Shown here: piece after piece, positions 54,390 through 64,000 of the stretch | How the letters are laid out: every line of letters begins with the position of its first letter | Position numbering within the stretch: position 1 is the first letter of the stretch | Source: Morinoia aosen | Lineage: Eukaryota; Arthropoda; Malacostraca; Amphipoda; Talitridae | Assembly (NCBI GenBank): GCA_030386875.1 | Contig: CM059563.1 | Coordinates: forward strand, 29,922,139 to 29,986,138 | Reading direction: 5' to 3' | DNA: 64,000 nt | The notes under the pieces: generated by a model | The model's database searches: none | Told to the model about the DNA's origin: nothing | What the model saw: only the letters and a program-made list of their open reading frames with translations | Made by a program: the position numbers and the translations under genes

Positions 54390-54670
54390 GGTGAATGAGA
54401 AATACTTGGCGACAGTAAAAGATGTGTATTGGACAATTAGGAATCTGGAGAAGGCGTAGGTATGACACGGTGCACCTTAAGGCATTATGGCAGGTTGTAG
54501 GCTTGTATGTAGTGAGTAAGAGACTGTTGAATGCGATCTAGAGTTTCTACATTGATAGCAGAGCATGTGTGAAAGTAGGGAATGTGGTGAGTGATTGGTT
54601 CCCAGTTGTGGCAGGCATGATACAGGGATGTGGGATTTCACCGTGGTTGTATATGGAGTCCCATGGACAT
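54390..54670 (+). pseudogene. LINE RT fragment
   Basis: Frames with stops read LWQVVGLYVVSKRLLNAI, FYIDSRACVKVGN, then QGCGISPWLYM, the RT block before the active site with an RQGC..SPWLF-type motif. Decayed; a different family from 36876-40151 or a diverged relative. Confidence 0.6.
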
Positions 54671-54883
54671 TCATGCATTTGTTTTTTCTATTTAAAATTC
54701 AAGGGCTTCTCAAAATTTGTATACCTTGTAGTCATGAAGTATGATAAACCATTCGTACGTATGAATCTTTAGTTCTCATATTTAATTAGATTTGCAGATT
54801 TTATTTGAACCTTTGACTGTAAGCCCATCATAGGAATAGAACTTGAAACCAATGAACTTGATATCACGTCAGGCTAAATATTC

Positions 54884-55418
54884 GGTAAATGTAAAGGACT
54901 TGACCATAATCGATTTTCCACTTTTTGATCAACAAATATTGTTGATGAGACCAAAATAAACAAGTTTTCTTCAATGCACTTTCCGTCGGAAATGAGTATT
55001 TTAAAAGTTATGGCATTAAATGAGTTACCGGAACTCCATTGTGCATCACCCTATTACAAACGTAAAGAGGTTGGGTCGTGAGGGGTAGCCACAGTTCTTT
55101 TCGTTTTATAATTTTCACTAAAAGAACTGTTGCTCCCCCTCACGACCCAACCTCTTTACGTTTGTAATAGGGGGTTTGCTCTTCGTCGGCTTGGTTGGCG
55201 CGCGGGAACGCCTGTTTACTTTCACGTCGGACCGCCCGGTATATTTTTCCCCGACTCAAAGACTGGAGTTACGGTAACTCATTTAATGCCATAACTTTTA
55301 AAATACTCATTTCCGACGGAAAGTGCATTGAAGAAAACTTGTTTATTTTGGTTTAATTAACAGTCTTTGTTGATCAAAAAGTGGGAAATCGATTATGGTC
55401 AAGTCCTTTACATTTACC
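54884..55418. mobile_element. Foldback MITE 1 (8-bp TSD)
   Basis: Ends ggtaaatgtaaaggacttga and its complement. TSD aaatattc at 54876-54883 and 55419-55426. Outer arms ~160 bp (54884-55041 with 55269-55418) and an inner perfect-looking hairpin 55049-55172 around cctattacaaacgtaaag. Confidence 0.9.
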
Positions 55419-55504
55419 AAATATTCTCCGCTATAAAACGTTTTGCGAAATAGAACAACTAAGGTAAACGTTTTGAAGGTTTAACGTAGTTAAATGTCAG
55501 GAGC

Positions 55505-56023
55505 CAGGATGTCCTAAGTTTGAGATGTTTTATGATAGTAGTTTTGGAAGTCAACTCTTGTTTGCTGTGAGATGTAAGTCATTGAGTGTGAACAGACGTA
55601 CATGGAGGTGGAATGAGAATAATAATGGATTATGTCAGCAGTGTAATAGTGGAGTGGAGGAAACAATTGGGAATTTTGTGCTGGAATGTAGTGAGTATGA
55701 GCAAGAGAGAGAGAGTTTCATGAATGTGGTGTTTGAGCAGTAAGGAGAGAATGAGTGGCATGCCAGATGTGCTGAAGATGGTTGTGATATGCGCTGTATT
55801 GTTGGACTAGATCAGGAGTGTAATTTGAGTATCATTGAAGCTATGAAAGTTTTTCTTGTACGTGTCTGGAGTAAAAGTTAGTGACTGGAATGAGCCTGTC
55901 ACGTAGAGTGGGCTGCAATGATCCACCATGTCCGGGGATGGTGTCTTGACGTACTGGTTATCCCAGTGATGCCGTCTAATGGCAGTTTGTGACAAGGATT
56001 GGTTAATCCTGAGTAGTTTATTG
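55505..56023 (+). pseudogene. 3' fragment of the 36-40 kb LINE family
   Basis: Encodes the C-terminal finger region (KFEMFYDSSFGSQLLFAVRC, CQQCNSGVEETIGNFVLEC) and runs into the shared 3' UTR, broken at 56016-56023 by MITE 2 and continuing at 56877-56986. Opposite strand to the 36496-40160 copy. Confidence 0.8.
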
Positions 56024-56868
56024 GGTAAATGTTGAGGACTTTACCATAATTGATTTTCTAGTTTTGGATGCCTAAATATTGTTAATGAGATGAAAATAAA
56101 TAAGTTTTCTTCAATGCACTTTCCGTCGAAAATGAGTATTTTACAAGTTATGGCGGTAAATGAGTTACCGGAACTCCAGTGTTTGAGGCGGGAAAAAATA
56201 TACCGCGTGGTCTGATGTGAAAGTAGTCAGGCGTTGCCGCGCGCCAACCAAACCGACTTTGCCATAACTCCACTGTTTGAGGCAGGAAAAAATAAATAAG
56301 AGAAGCAAATCCCTATTACAAACGTGAAGAGGTTGGGTCGTGAGGGTTAGCCACAGTTCTTTTAGTGAAAATTATAAAGAAAGGTTGTAACTGACCCATT
56401 ACGTTGAATGATACAAAACACATGTAGCCATCACCGCTGCTTCAACGTAACTGGCGGCCTTGAGATGACCGCAGGTCCGTCCGTGACTTCAACCCCGGTA
56501 TAATGTGGGTTCGACGTATCTGGGAACATTCGAATTGAGTCTTTCGCATCGACAATATAACTCGTCATCTCATTACTTATGTTTATGCATAGTAGAATTT
56601 CAATTGATTTATAATTTTTACTAAAAGAACTGTGGCTACCCCTCACGACCCAACCTCTTTACGTTTGTAATAGGATGATGCTTCCCTTATTTATTTATTC
56701 CCGCCTCAAACACTGAAGTTTCGGTAACTCATTTACCGCTATAACTTTTATAATACTCATTTCCGACAGAAAGTGCATTGAAGAAAACATGTTTCTTTTG
56801 ATCTCATTAACAATATTTAGGCATCGAAAATTCGAAAATCAATTATGGTCAAGTCCTCAACATTTACC
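56024..56868. mobile_element. Foldback MITE 2 (8-bp TSD)
   Basis: Ends ggtaaatgttgaggac and complement. TSD gtttattg at 56016-56023 and 56869-56876. Same inner cctattacaaacgt hairpin arms as MITE 1 (about 56312 and 56674) but a different 230-bp centre. Confidence 0.9.
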
Positions 56869-56876
56869 GTTTATTG

Positions 56877-56986
56877 GACAAGTCTGGTACACAGCAGCTG
56901 AACCCTTTGTGTGAATATTGTGAGTATTGAGGAGAAAGTTGTAGGCTGTTACAAATGCCCCGATGCTGTTGGCTCTTAATTTCAAG
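56877..56986 (+). repeat. LINE 3' UTR and tail, continued
   Basis: Matches the complement of 36516-36610 up to the ttcaag tail, interrupted by MITE 3. Confidence 0.75.
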
Positions 56987-57537
56987 GGTAAATCTGAAGG
57001 ATATGTCAGTTATCGATTTTGTAAATTTTGATGCCTTTGCAAAGTTAATTAGATCGAAATGAACAAGTTTTCTTCTATGCACTTTCCGTCTCAAATGAGT
57101 ATTTTATTAGTTATAGCGGTAAATGACTTGCCGCAACTCCAGTGTTTGAAGCGGCAAGTAATTCAAGGAGCATGTCGGACAGCAACACTGCAATGCACTC
57201 TCGCTTCCAGCGCGATCGTCATCAAAGACGAAACCAAACCTACCGCTATACCTTGTTAAATACTCATTTGAAGAAAAAGTGTAACTATAGAAGAAAAGTT
57301 CTTTATTTCAATGTTATTACCATGATTCAAGCGACAAAAATTTGAAAATCAATGAGTTACTGTTCATTCAAGCGCATTCATCATCAAAGACAAAACTAAA
57401 CTTACCGTTATAAATCGTAAAATACTCATTTGAGACGGAAAGTCCATAGAAGAAAACTTGTTTATTTTGATTGAATTAATTATGTTCAGGCACCAAAAAG
57501 TGGAAAATCGATAACTGACATATCCTTCAGATTTACC
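56987..57537. mobile_element. Foldback MITE 3 (8-bp TSD)
   Basis: Ends ggtaaatctgaaggatatg and complement. TSD atttcaag at 56979-56986 and 57538-57545. Shares gcactttccgtc and aaatgagtatttta blocks with MITEs 1 and 2. Confidence 0.9.
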
Positions 57538-57549
57538 ATTTCAAGTTCA

Positions 57550-57830
57550 AGGAAGAGCTGCTGAGCTACGATTAGTTTCTGGAATATGAGTGGAAGCCAA
57601 TGGGAAAAAGTAGGTTGGGGACAAGCAAGGAGAAAAGGTATGCAAAAGATAATTTGTGGTAAAATTAGGAGACCAGTAGATGACAAGCTTTTAATGAATA
57701 TTGGAGGTAAAGGACCAGAGTGGGGCTGTGAGAGGTGAGGAAAAAAATTTAGAGGCAAGCAAAAAAGTTTAGATTGAACATGTGAATTCTTAGCATGACG
57801 CAAAAGCCTACATTAATCTGATGTATGCAT
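57550..57830 (+). pseudogene. Another fragment of the 36-40 kb LINE family
   Basis: Reads WEKVGWGQARRKGMQKIICG and IRRPVDD, parallel to the segment just N-terminal of the finger region in 36876-37532, then decays. Separate insertion from the 55505 fragment. Confidence 0.65.
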
Positions 57831-59344
57831 TAACCCTCCATAACCCAAATTAATTTCCGCCATTAAAATTTTTTCTTTTTTACTTCTGATGAGTAATTTA
57901 TGGTGACTTAGAGTAATTTCAATGACTGGAAAGCAAACTATTGAAATAGTTTTATTTTTATTCTAACGTCCTATATGAAGGACATTGGGTTGTTAGGACA
58001 TGCTGAATATAGTTCATCAGAGTGGGAAAAAAAATATCTCTCAGCTAAAACCATAGCAAATACAGTTGAAATGTGCAAGTTTTTGGTTTGGATTGCATAT
58101 TTTACCCACCAAAAATTGTAATTATTGGATATATATTCAAATGTAGATATAATTTTGTATGAAAAAAAATTGTAGATATGTATCAGAAATACTTATTGAG
58201 AAAAAGACAACCAAAATGAAATAAAACAATACCTAAATCATGTGAAATCAAATGGGTCATGTCTAGAACCTGTTTCAATTGTCATTTATAAGTGAATTTC
58301 TTCACGTATAATTCTCCATGGTGTTCCTTCTGCTGACGTTTCATATATAATTATTCATATATATTGATATTTCAATATATAAACTTTATAATAGACTCAG
58401 CTGGTTCAATTATTGTAGAAGCATCTTCAACATCGCATCAGCACTTGTTTCTTTAGTAATAACTTCTGCAATGCGGCATGTAGGAGAGGTAGTATAGAAT
58501 GTGGGTGGATCCATTGTTGCATAAAAGATTTGGCATAAGGACTCAATGTCCTACATGAAGGACATTAGAAAACTCACTCAATAATTCTACAAAACAAAGT
58601 TATTTGTTTAAAAAGTTTTTCCAAAAGAATGTTGAATGGTTTTCACATGTTCATGAATTATTATGGCGCTCTATGTTCTCTAAAAGCAAATAAATTTACA
58701 CATATATACGGAGTGTATGATCACCTACAGGCATTTCACGCTCCACCAAACTAACAAGCATGTGACAGTTTAGTGAGCGAAATATTACAACACACTACAC
58801 TCATTTATTAAAGCACAACGTCTCTGCTCTTCACTAACATGCAGTACTGCTTGAAAAAGCTTTCCTGAAAGAAAATAAATGGGATTTTTCTATTGATGTA
58901 CCGATGTATCGGTATCGGTATTGGCAGTATTGGCCATTTTTAGTGGTATCGGTATCGGCAAAATCCGGCCGATACTTTACCGATACTTTCCAAAAATACG
59001 TATTTTATCATTCAAATGAAGGTCACAAATCATGAAAGTAAAAGTATTTAACCTAATAATACCCGTTGTGTGTTTATTTATATATTTATTTGGTGTCCAC
59101 GTTGTGTGAGTTTGCGGTATCATGGATACCGAATTCCTCAGTGTAACATTGAAAGATGGCGTTTCCATGCATTTAAATATTTGACATTTTATCAGGATAG
59201 GTTTTGTTAGGATAGGATAGGTTAGCTTAGATTAGGATAGGCTAGGTTAGCACAGGTTAGGTAATACTGTCAGAATTTTTTCTCGGGTCCGCCTAGCTTA
59301 ACGATGACATTGTCCATGGAATCTCCGTGGGTCCTGCTACTATC
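57831..59344. other. Non-coding, with short palindromes
   Basis: Starts ttaaccctccataaccc, a piggyBac-like end. Palindromes tcctacatgaagga at about 57970 and 58550, cggtatcggtat-type repeats at 58900-58990, and a TTAGG-like tract at 59190-59275. No gene. Confidence 0.4.
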
Positions 59345-61565
59345 TGTCGGGTTTTGGGGTTTCGCCGTTGAGTGGTTCAGTGGTTATTTTTGATTTGACG
59401 GCTAAGACAAAACTCGATTTTCTCTCGAAGCGCCTGGGAAAATAGTGAGATGATAATGAAACACGTTTGGATAACTCAGCTTGGTTTTCCGTGATGTAGT
59501 TTATTTTGGGTAGCGAACACCAGGAACTGTCTTGGTTCTTGATCCCGGAGAGCTTGTGAAATAGGCGATCCGTGCCGGAGGAAAAGGCTGGAGTCGACGA
59601 AGGCCGGCACGCGATGGAGTGTGTGGTGAGTAAGTTGAATTTGGGAAAAAAAACTTTGAAGGAGTTCTAAAAACAGTGACGTGATGTGGTCACGTTATGA
59701 GGTCTGCTTTCCAAATGTCTAGCCGGACAAGCGGGCTTGAGTGAATGGGGGTAGCTCAAGGTTTGCGGCTCAGGTAGATTTGCTGGCCTTTCCCAATGTA
59801 ATGCCAAAAGGGCTGACTCAATAATAAGGTAAGTTGTGAGCAAGTTTTAGCATGACTTAGGTGAGCCACGTAGCATTTAAGATGGCACTCAGGGAAACAA
59901 AACCCAGGGAGATTTAGATTTGATTGTGAAGGTTTTGTGTAGGGCGAGGCTGTAGAGGTCCTGCACAGGATTCCAGGGTGCTGGATTACGCGATTCAGGA
60001 GAGACATCAAGACATGGCACTACTGAATATCCACACAATACTGACAAATCGTCCCACACGGAGAAATCCGAGAAACTCCTACAGTTTTACTCAAGCTAAT
60101 TTATGGATCCCACTCTAGCAAACTCAAATGAGATAGGACAGATTTTAGGTTGACAGATTTTTAATCAAGAAATAAATTGTTTGATCACTAATGCCTCGGC
60201 TTTAAATTTCGAGTGTTAGGCTAGGAATTTTCGGTAATAAGGATCGTGATTCCTCACAGAGACTACGGGCAAGTAAACACGAGACCTACCGAACATCGTA
60301 AAATATCAAGTGACAGCACTTTGGCAAGCCGTAAAAAAACACATAAAAAATCCTAAGTTCATGGATAAAAAATCCTAGTAAAATCCTGGTATCTCAATTT
60401 TCAATAATAAAGAAATTAGGGAATAATATATATATCCCTAATGATAATAGAAACAGGGGAAGAAGACTAGGCGTTGATTTCACAGGCGGAAAGTACGCGA
60501 AGAAAGAAAACGAGAGCGTGAAGATTCCGTGTGGCGGTTTAACCGGCGACTTAACGCGTCGGTCTCAGCCCGAGTCGCCGGCCATTTGCACACACTTACG
60601 ATAGGCAGATAGTGATGGTGTTTGTCACACGAATGCGATGAAGTACATTAATTTTATTGAGATGATTGCTATCGAATTAAGTGAGGTTGCGTCAATATAT
60701 GAGTTACGAATGAAGTTCCAAACTTTAGCAAGTAGACCTGAATAACTTCGTAATTTATTAAAAGCTATTTAAGAAGACATCTTTAATGATTATTTTGCGT
60801 TTAAACAAGTTTAAGAAAGAAAACAGCTAGAAGTATTTTGTAAAAGAAATAAGAGAAAATACTATTAGAACACATGCTTATGGTATTTATAGTCACAGGG
60901 TAGAGACGAGAGGCGACGGTATGAGGTTCCGCCATTCAACAAAGCACTATCGGCAACGAACGCCGGCAAAATTTTTGCCGCGTCCGTTCCAAACAGAGAT
61001 TAACATAGGTTAGTAGATTATCGAAAAGAGAAAAGAAAGAGCATGATTATGCTTTGATTATAAAATTTATGACACGAAATAAAATAAAATCATGACACAT
61101 CTGACGCAAATTTTACGCTAAATCATGTTGAGAACAAAACAAAACTCTGAATGAGGAGCATGCTACATCCATATTCTCAAGCACAACTACGCAACTTAGT
61201 ACACTGCACTTGTCACTTATTTATACTCACTGACACGAAGCAAAGGAACACGAATATTTTCTAACACATTTGAACTCACGAGAATTTGCTTGTAACACTG
61301 CTAGTCGGGCGCCATAAGTCAAAATGGCTTTGAAAGAAGAGACGCGCAAGTGCGCAGTGTTGCCACCAGAGGGCTTCTCTCTCGAAAAATGTCAAGTGTT
61401 ATTTTTATTGTTTCATGCATTTACACAAAAACTTCGATGATGGTGAATTAGAAGTAGAAAATAATTAATAATAAATTAGAGTAATATTTTTAATGCTACT
61501 AATTAATTTATTTACGTATGAATAGCGAATTTCTAATTTTTACGCTTATGTAGCTGTATGCTACA
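59345..61565 (-). mobile_element. Solo LTR related to the intact Gypsy
   Basis: 2221 bp, minus orientation, tgtcggg... at 59345 to ...tatgctaca at 61565. 4-bp TSD tatc at 59341-59344 and 61566-61569. Colinear with 41544-43817 but clearly diverged. No internal region remains, as after LTR-LTR recombination. Confidence 0.9.
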
Positions 61566-61569
61566 TATC

Positions 61570-61802
61570 TAATAATAACCCTTGGTTTATTTGGAGTCCG
61601 CTTCTTCCATTTTCTTTGTCACGCTCATGAGGAGAGTTATAGTGACCGTATCTGTGATACGAGTTTCACCAGTGCGTAAGAACAAGAATATTTTTCATCA
61701 CGAGCGCTGTTAGGATGAATACATTCGTTGGGCATCACATTTGGCAAATTTGTTCAAGAAAGGTAGTGAGTCCCGTAATTTTTGACGGGCTGTGCGTACT
61801 TG
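61570..61802 (+). repeat. Helitron-like terminal repeat, copy B
   Basis: Homologous to 13186-13437. Ends hairpin cccgtaatttttgacggg, then CTTG at 61799-61802 followed by T. Confidence 0.45.
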
Positions 61803-62312
61803 TAATCAAATAAAGAGCCTATTCATACCTAGTAAATTAGATAGCTAACTGTTTAATTATAGCGTTCAATCAGGCCCGCTAACTGAATTCACTACTTTGA
61901 ATTCCCGATGAGTCACGGTCATAACTGAAAGCTATGTAAAATGAATAGTTAAACCCTGTAGATACATAAAATTTTTATACTTTTACGACTAAACCTTTAT
62001 AGTTTGACCTAATGTCCATATCTTGAAGTATGTGACAGGCTAACAAAACCAAACCAATTTAATAAAGTTGAAGGTGCATATGAAAGTTTTTGTGAATTTA
62101 ATATAGAAATTGCCGAAAATTCTATTTTAATTTAGCTTATAAATCGCTAAATATTACGAAGCTAATAATTTATTTTAACTTAGCATGCATATCACCGTTC
62201 ATTACGAATTTTGCATTTTTCTTCTATGTAAAGATGTTTGAACAATTCACGAACAATCTTATAGTTCAATACATCTGAACGGGTCAGTTGATTGCTTTCA
62301 ACGCAACTTTAT
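61803..62312. other. No recognised feature
   Basis: AT-rich sequence between repeat copy B and the 1.1-kb foldback. Confidence 0.4.
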
Positions 62313-63448
62313 GAATTTAAAAACGAGGAAAATTCCAATGAACTTAATTATATTTACTAGGAATACGTTTCGGAGTCCAGCTCCATCATCAGTTCGTAAA
62401 ATTAAAATTCATTACGACTACAATAAAAGAAAAAATAAAATGTTGGATACAGTCATCAAAGAAAATCACAAAAACAAAAAAAATCAAAACATGTCCCAGA
62501 GAAAGTAATATCGACATGATCTACTTCCAATTTACGATGGGTAGGAACTGTCAGAATTGTTGAGGGCCAGTTTTCGTTTAAAAATATGTAGCGACTCTGA
62601 AATTCTGAGGTCACATGTAGTTGAAGCCGAATCTAAGATTTTGATGTCCGCAGAGGATATCGGTTCGTTGCATACTACTGCGTGATTACGTACAAATTGT
62701 GCGAATTCATTCCCCGTGCGGAAGCTTCAACCCCGATGTTCGGCCATTCTGATATAAAAATTTTGTGCCGTAATGCCGACGTACGGTGATGTGCACTGCA
62801 CACAACTGCAAGAATAAATCAGAAAGGCTCTTTCTCCATCAAAAGCGTATCCTAGTACCGGAATTGTATAATTTTATGGTTGCTTCATTTTTCCGGTACA
62901 AGGATACGCTTCCGATGGAGATGCGAACCTCGATCTCTGATTTATTTTTAACAGTTATACAGTTGTGTGCAGTGCACATCATCGTACGTCGGTATGACGT
63001 CACGAAATTTTTATAACAGAATGGTCGAACATTGGGGTCGAAGCTTCCGCGTGGGGAACTAATTAGCTTACTCCTCACACTCCGCAGTACGTAATCACGC
63101 AGTAAAATGCAACTAAATCTTAGATTCGGCTTCAACTGCATGTGACCTCAGAATTTTATAGTCGCTACATATTTTTAAACGAAAACCGGCCCTCAACAAT
63201 TCTGATAATTCCTACCCATAACAAATTGTAACTAAATAGTAACCTTGTCGATTTCAGTTTTTCTGGGACATGTTTTAATTTTATTTTTATTTTCTTGAAT
63301 TCTTTTAATGACTGTATCCAACATTTTGCTTTATCTTTTATTGCAGACATAATGATTTGTAAATTTACGAACTGATGATGGATCTGGACTCCGAAACGTA
63401 TTCCTAATAAATATGATCAAGTTCCTTGAAATTGTCGTTTTTAAATTC
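62313..63448. repeat. 1.1-kb foldback with hammerhead-like cores
   Basis: Arms of about 550 bp (62313-62862 and 62892-63448) are complementary with scattered differences and a ~29-nt loop. Near each outer end is ctgatgatgga...tccgaaac (plus strand 63372-63397; minus strand 62392-62367), resembling the CUGAUGA/GAAA core of hammerhead ribozymes that occur in Penelope-like element termini. Confidence 0.75.
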
Positions 63449-63840
63449 TTCAACTTATAGATGGTTGCGTGTTTGCGGATATGCTCGGTTTCGGGGCTTA
63501 CCGAATTTTAATATTTTCTTTTGCCAAAGTATGTACTCGTATTTGGTGTGAATAACACGAAAATGACGATCCTTTTTTGGAGAAACTATTGTTTTGGTCC
63601 ACTTTTGGAGCCAGTTGCTATTATAGCTAGTCTACATTACGTTGCAATACGATTAGAAACACATATCTATTGAATGGATTTCATTTTGTTGTTTTTCTCA
63701 ACAATATAGGTAACATGGCAAGAGCATTTTATTTTTCACAATCAGAAACTTTTTTGTCAATATTTTTGTATTATTAGATATATTAGCAAATAATTTTATT
63801 ATAACTCCCATGTAGGAGTTAAAATGGTTTTATTTCAATA
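63449..63840. other. No recognised feature
   Basis: AT-rich sequence before the last repeat copy. Confidence 0.4.
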
Positions 63841-64000
63841 CAAGTGTGCACGGCCCGCCAAAAATGGGATTCAATACTTTTCATGAACGAATTTTCAAGA
63901 TGTAGATGATAAACAAATACAGTATATCCATCCTAACAGTACCCGCGATGAAAAATATTTTTCGCACCCTTGAAACTCGTATCACAGATACGGTTATTAT
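63841..64000 (-). repeat. Helitron-like terminal repeat, copy C (runs off end)
   Basis: Inverted relative to copies A and B. Its CTTG end is at 63841-63844 on the minus strand, and the shared ctcgtatcacagatacggt lies at the window edge. Confidence 0.5.

Overview
This is a gene-poor, AT-rich stretch of an animal nuclear genome, most likely from an arthropod. Supporting signs are retrotransposons of CR1-like, Ty3/Gypsy and tRNA-SINE type, a TTAGG-like interstitial tract near 59.2 kb, and two GC3-rich host exons with GT/AG borders. The species or class cannot be named from the sequence alone. Almost everything recognisable is transposable element (TE), often nested, with several insertion borders fixed to the base by target-site duplications (TSDs).

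Layout. 1-2.3 kb: repeat fragments and a 14-bp minisatellite that grows out of a LINE-type 3' end. 2.9-11.2 kb: a long CR1-group LINE whose first ORF ends in an OTU cysteine protease domain; it is in frame with the endonuclease (one TGA between them), followed by the reverse transcriptase (RT) and a second truncated copy of its 3' UTR. 11.3-17.3 kb: single-copy sequence, a Tc1/mariner MITE, a 55-bp-arm hairpin, a host coding exon (16498-16664) and a 60-bp tandem repeat. 17306-25757: a minus-strand Ty3/Gypsy-like element with integrase upstream of RT (Gmr1-type order), a SCAN-like capsid, a 5-bp TSD, and a LINE nested in its 5' LTR. 27093-27227: a second host exon in matching phase with a stop codon, followed directly by a 56-bp hairpin minisatellite. 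29-35 kb: mostly single-copy with two SINEs.

36.09-54.12 kb is a single nested stack. A TTA-flanked element with about 870-bp inverted arms contains a LINE (36496-40160), an intact young Gypsy element with 2274-bp LTRs (41544-51019) and a TIR element carrying an orphan ORF and a SINE (51693-53507). 54.3-57.8 kb holds LINE fragments broken by three related foldback MITEs with 8-bp TSDs. 59345-61565 is a reverse-oriented solo LTR related to the intact Gypsy. The window ends in Helitron-like repeats and a 1.1-kb foldback.

How the parts relate. The SINEs share their last ~55 nt with the CR1-like LINE and so probably use its RT. The Gypsy element at 41.5 kb looks recently active: near-identical LTRs, open gag and pol, and a textbook -1 frameshift site. 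The Gmr1-like element has young LTRs but four frame breaks. The two host exons are probably consecutive exons of one plus-strand gene with a ~10.4-kb intron holding the Gmr1-like element; I do not recognise the protein.
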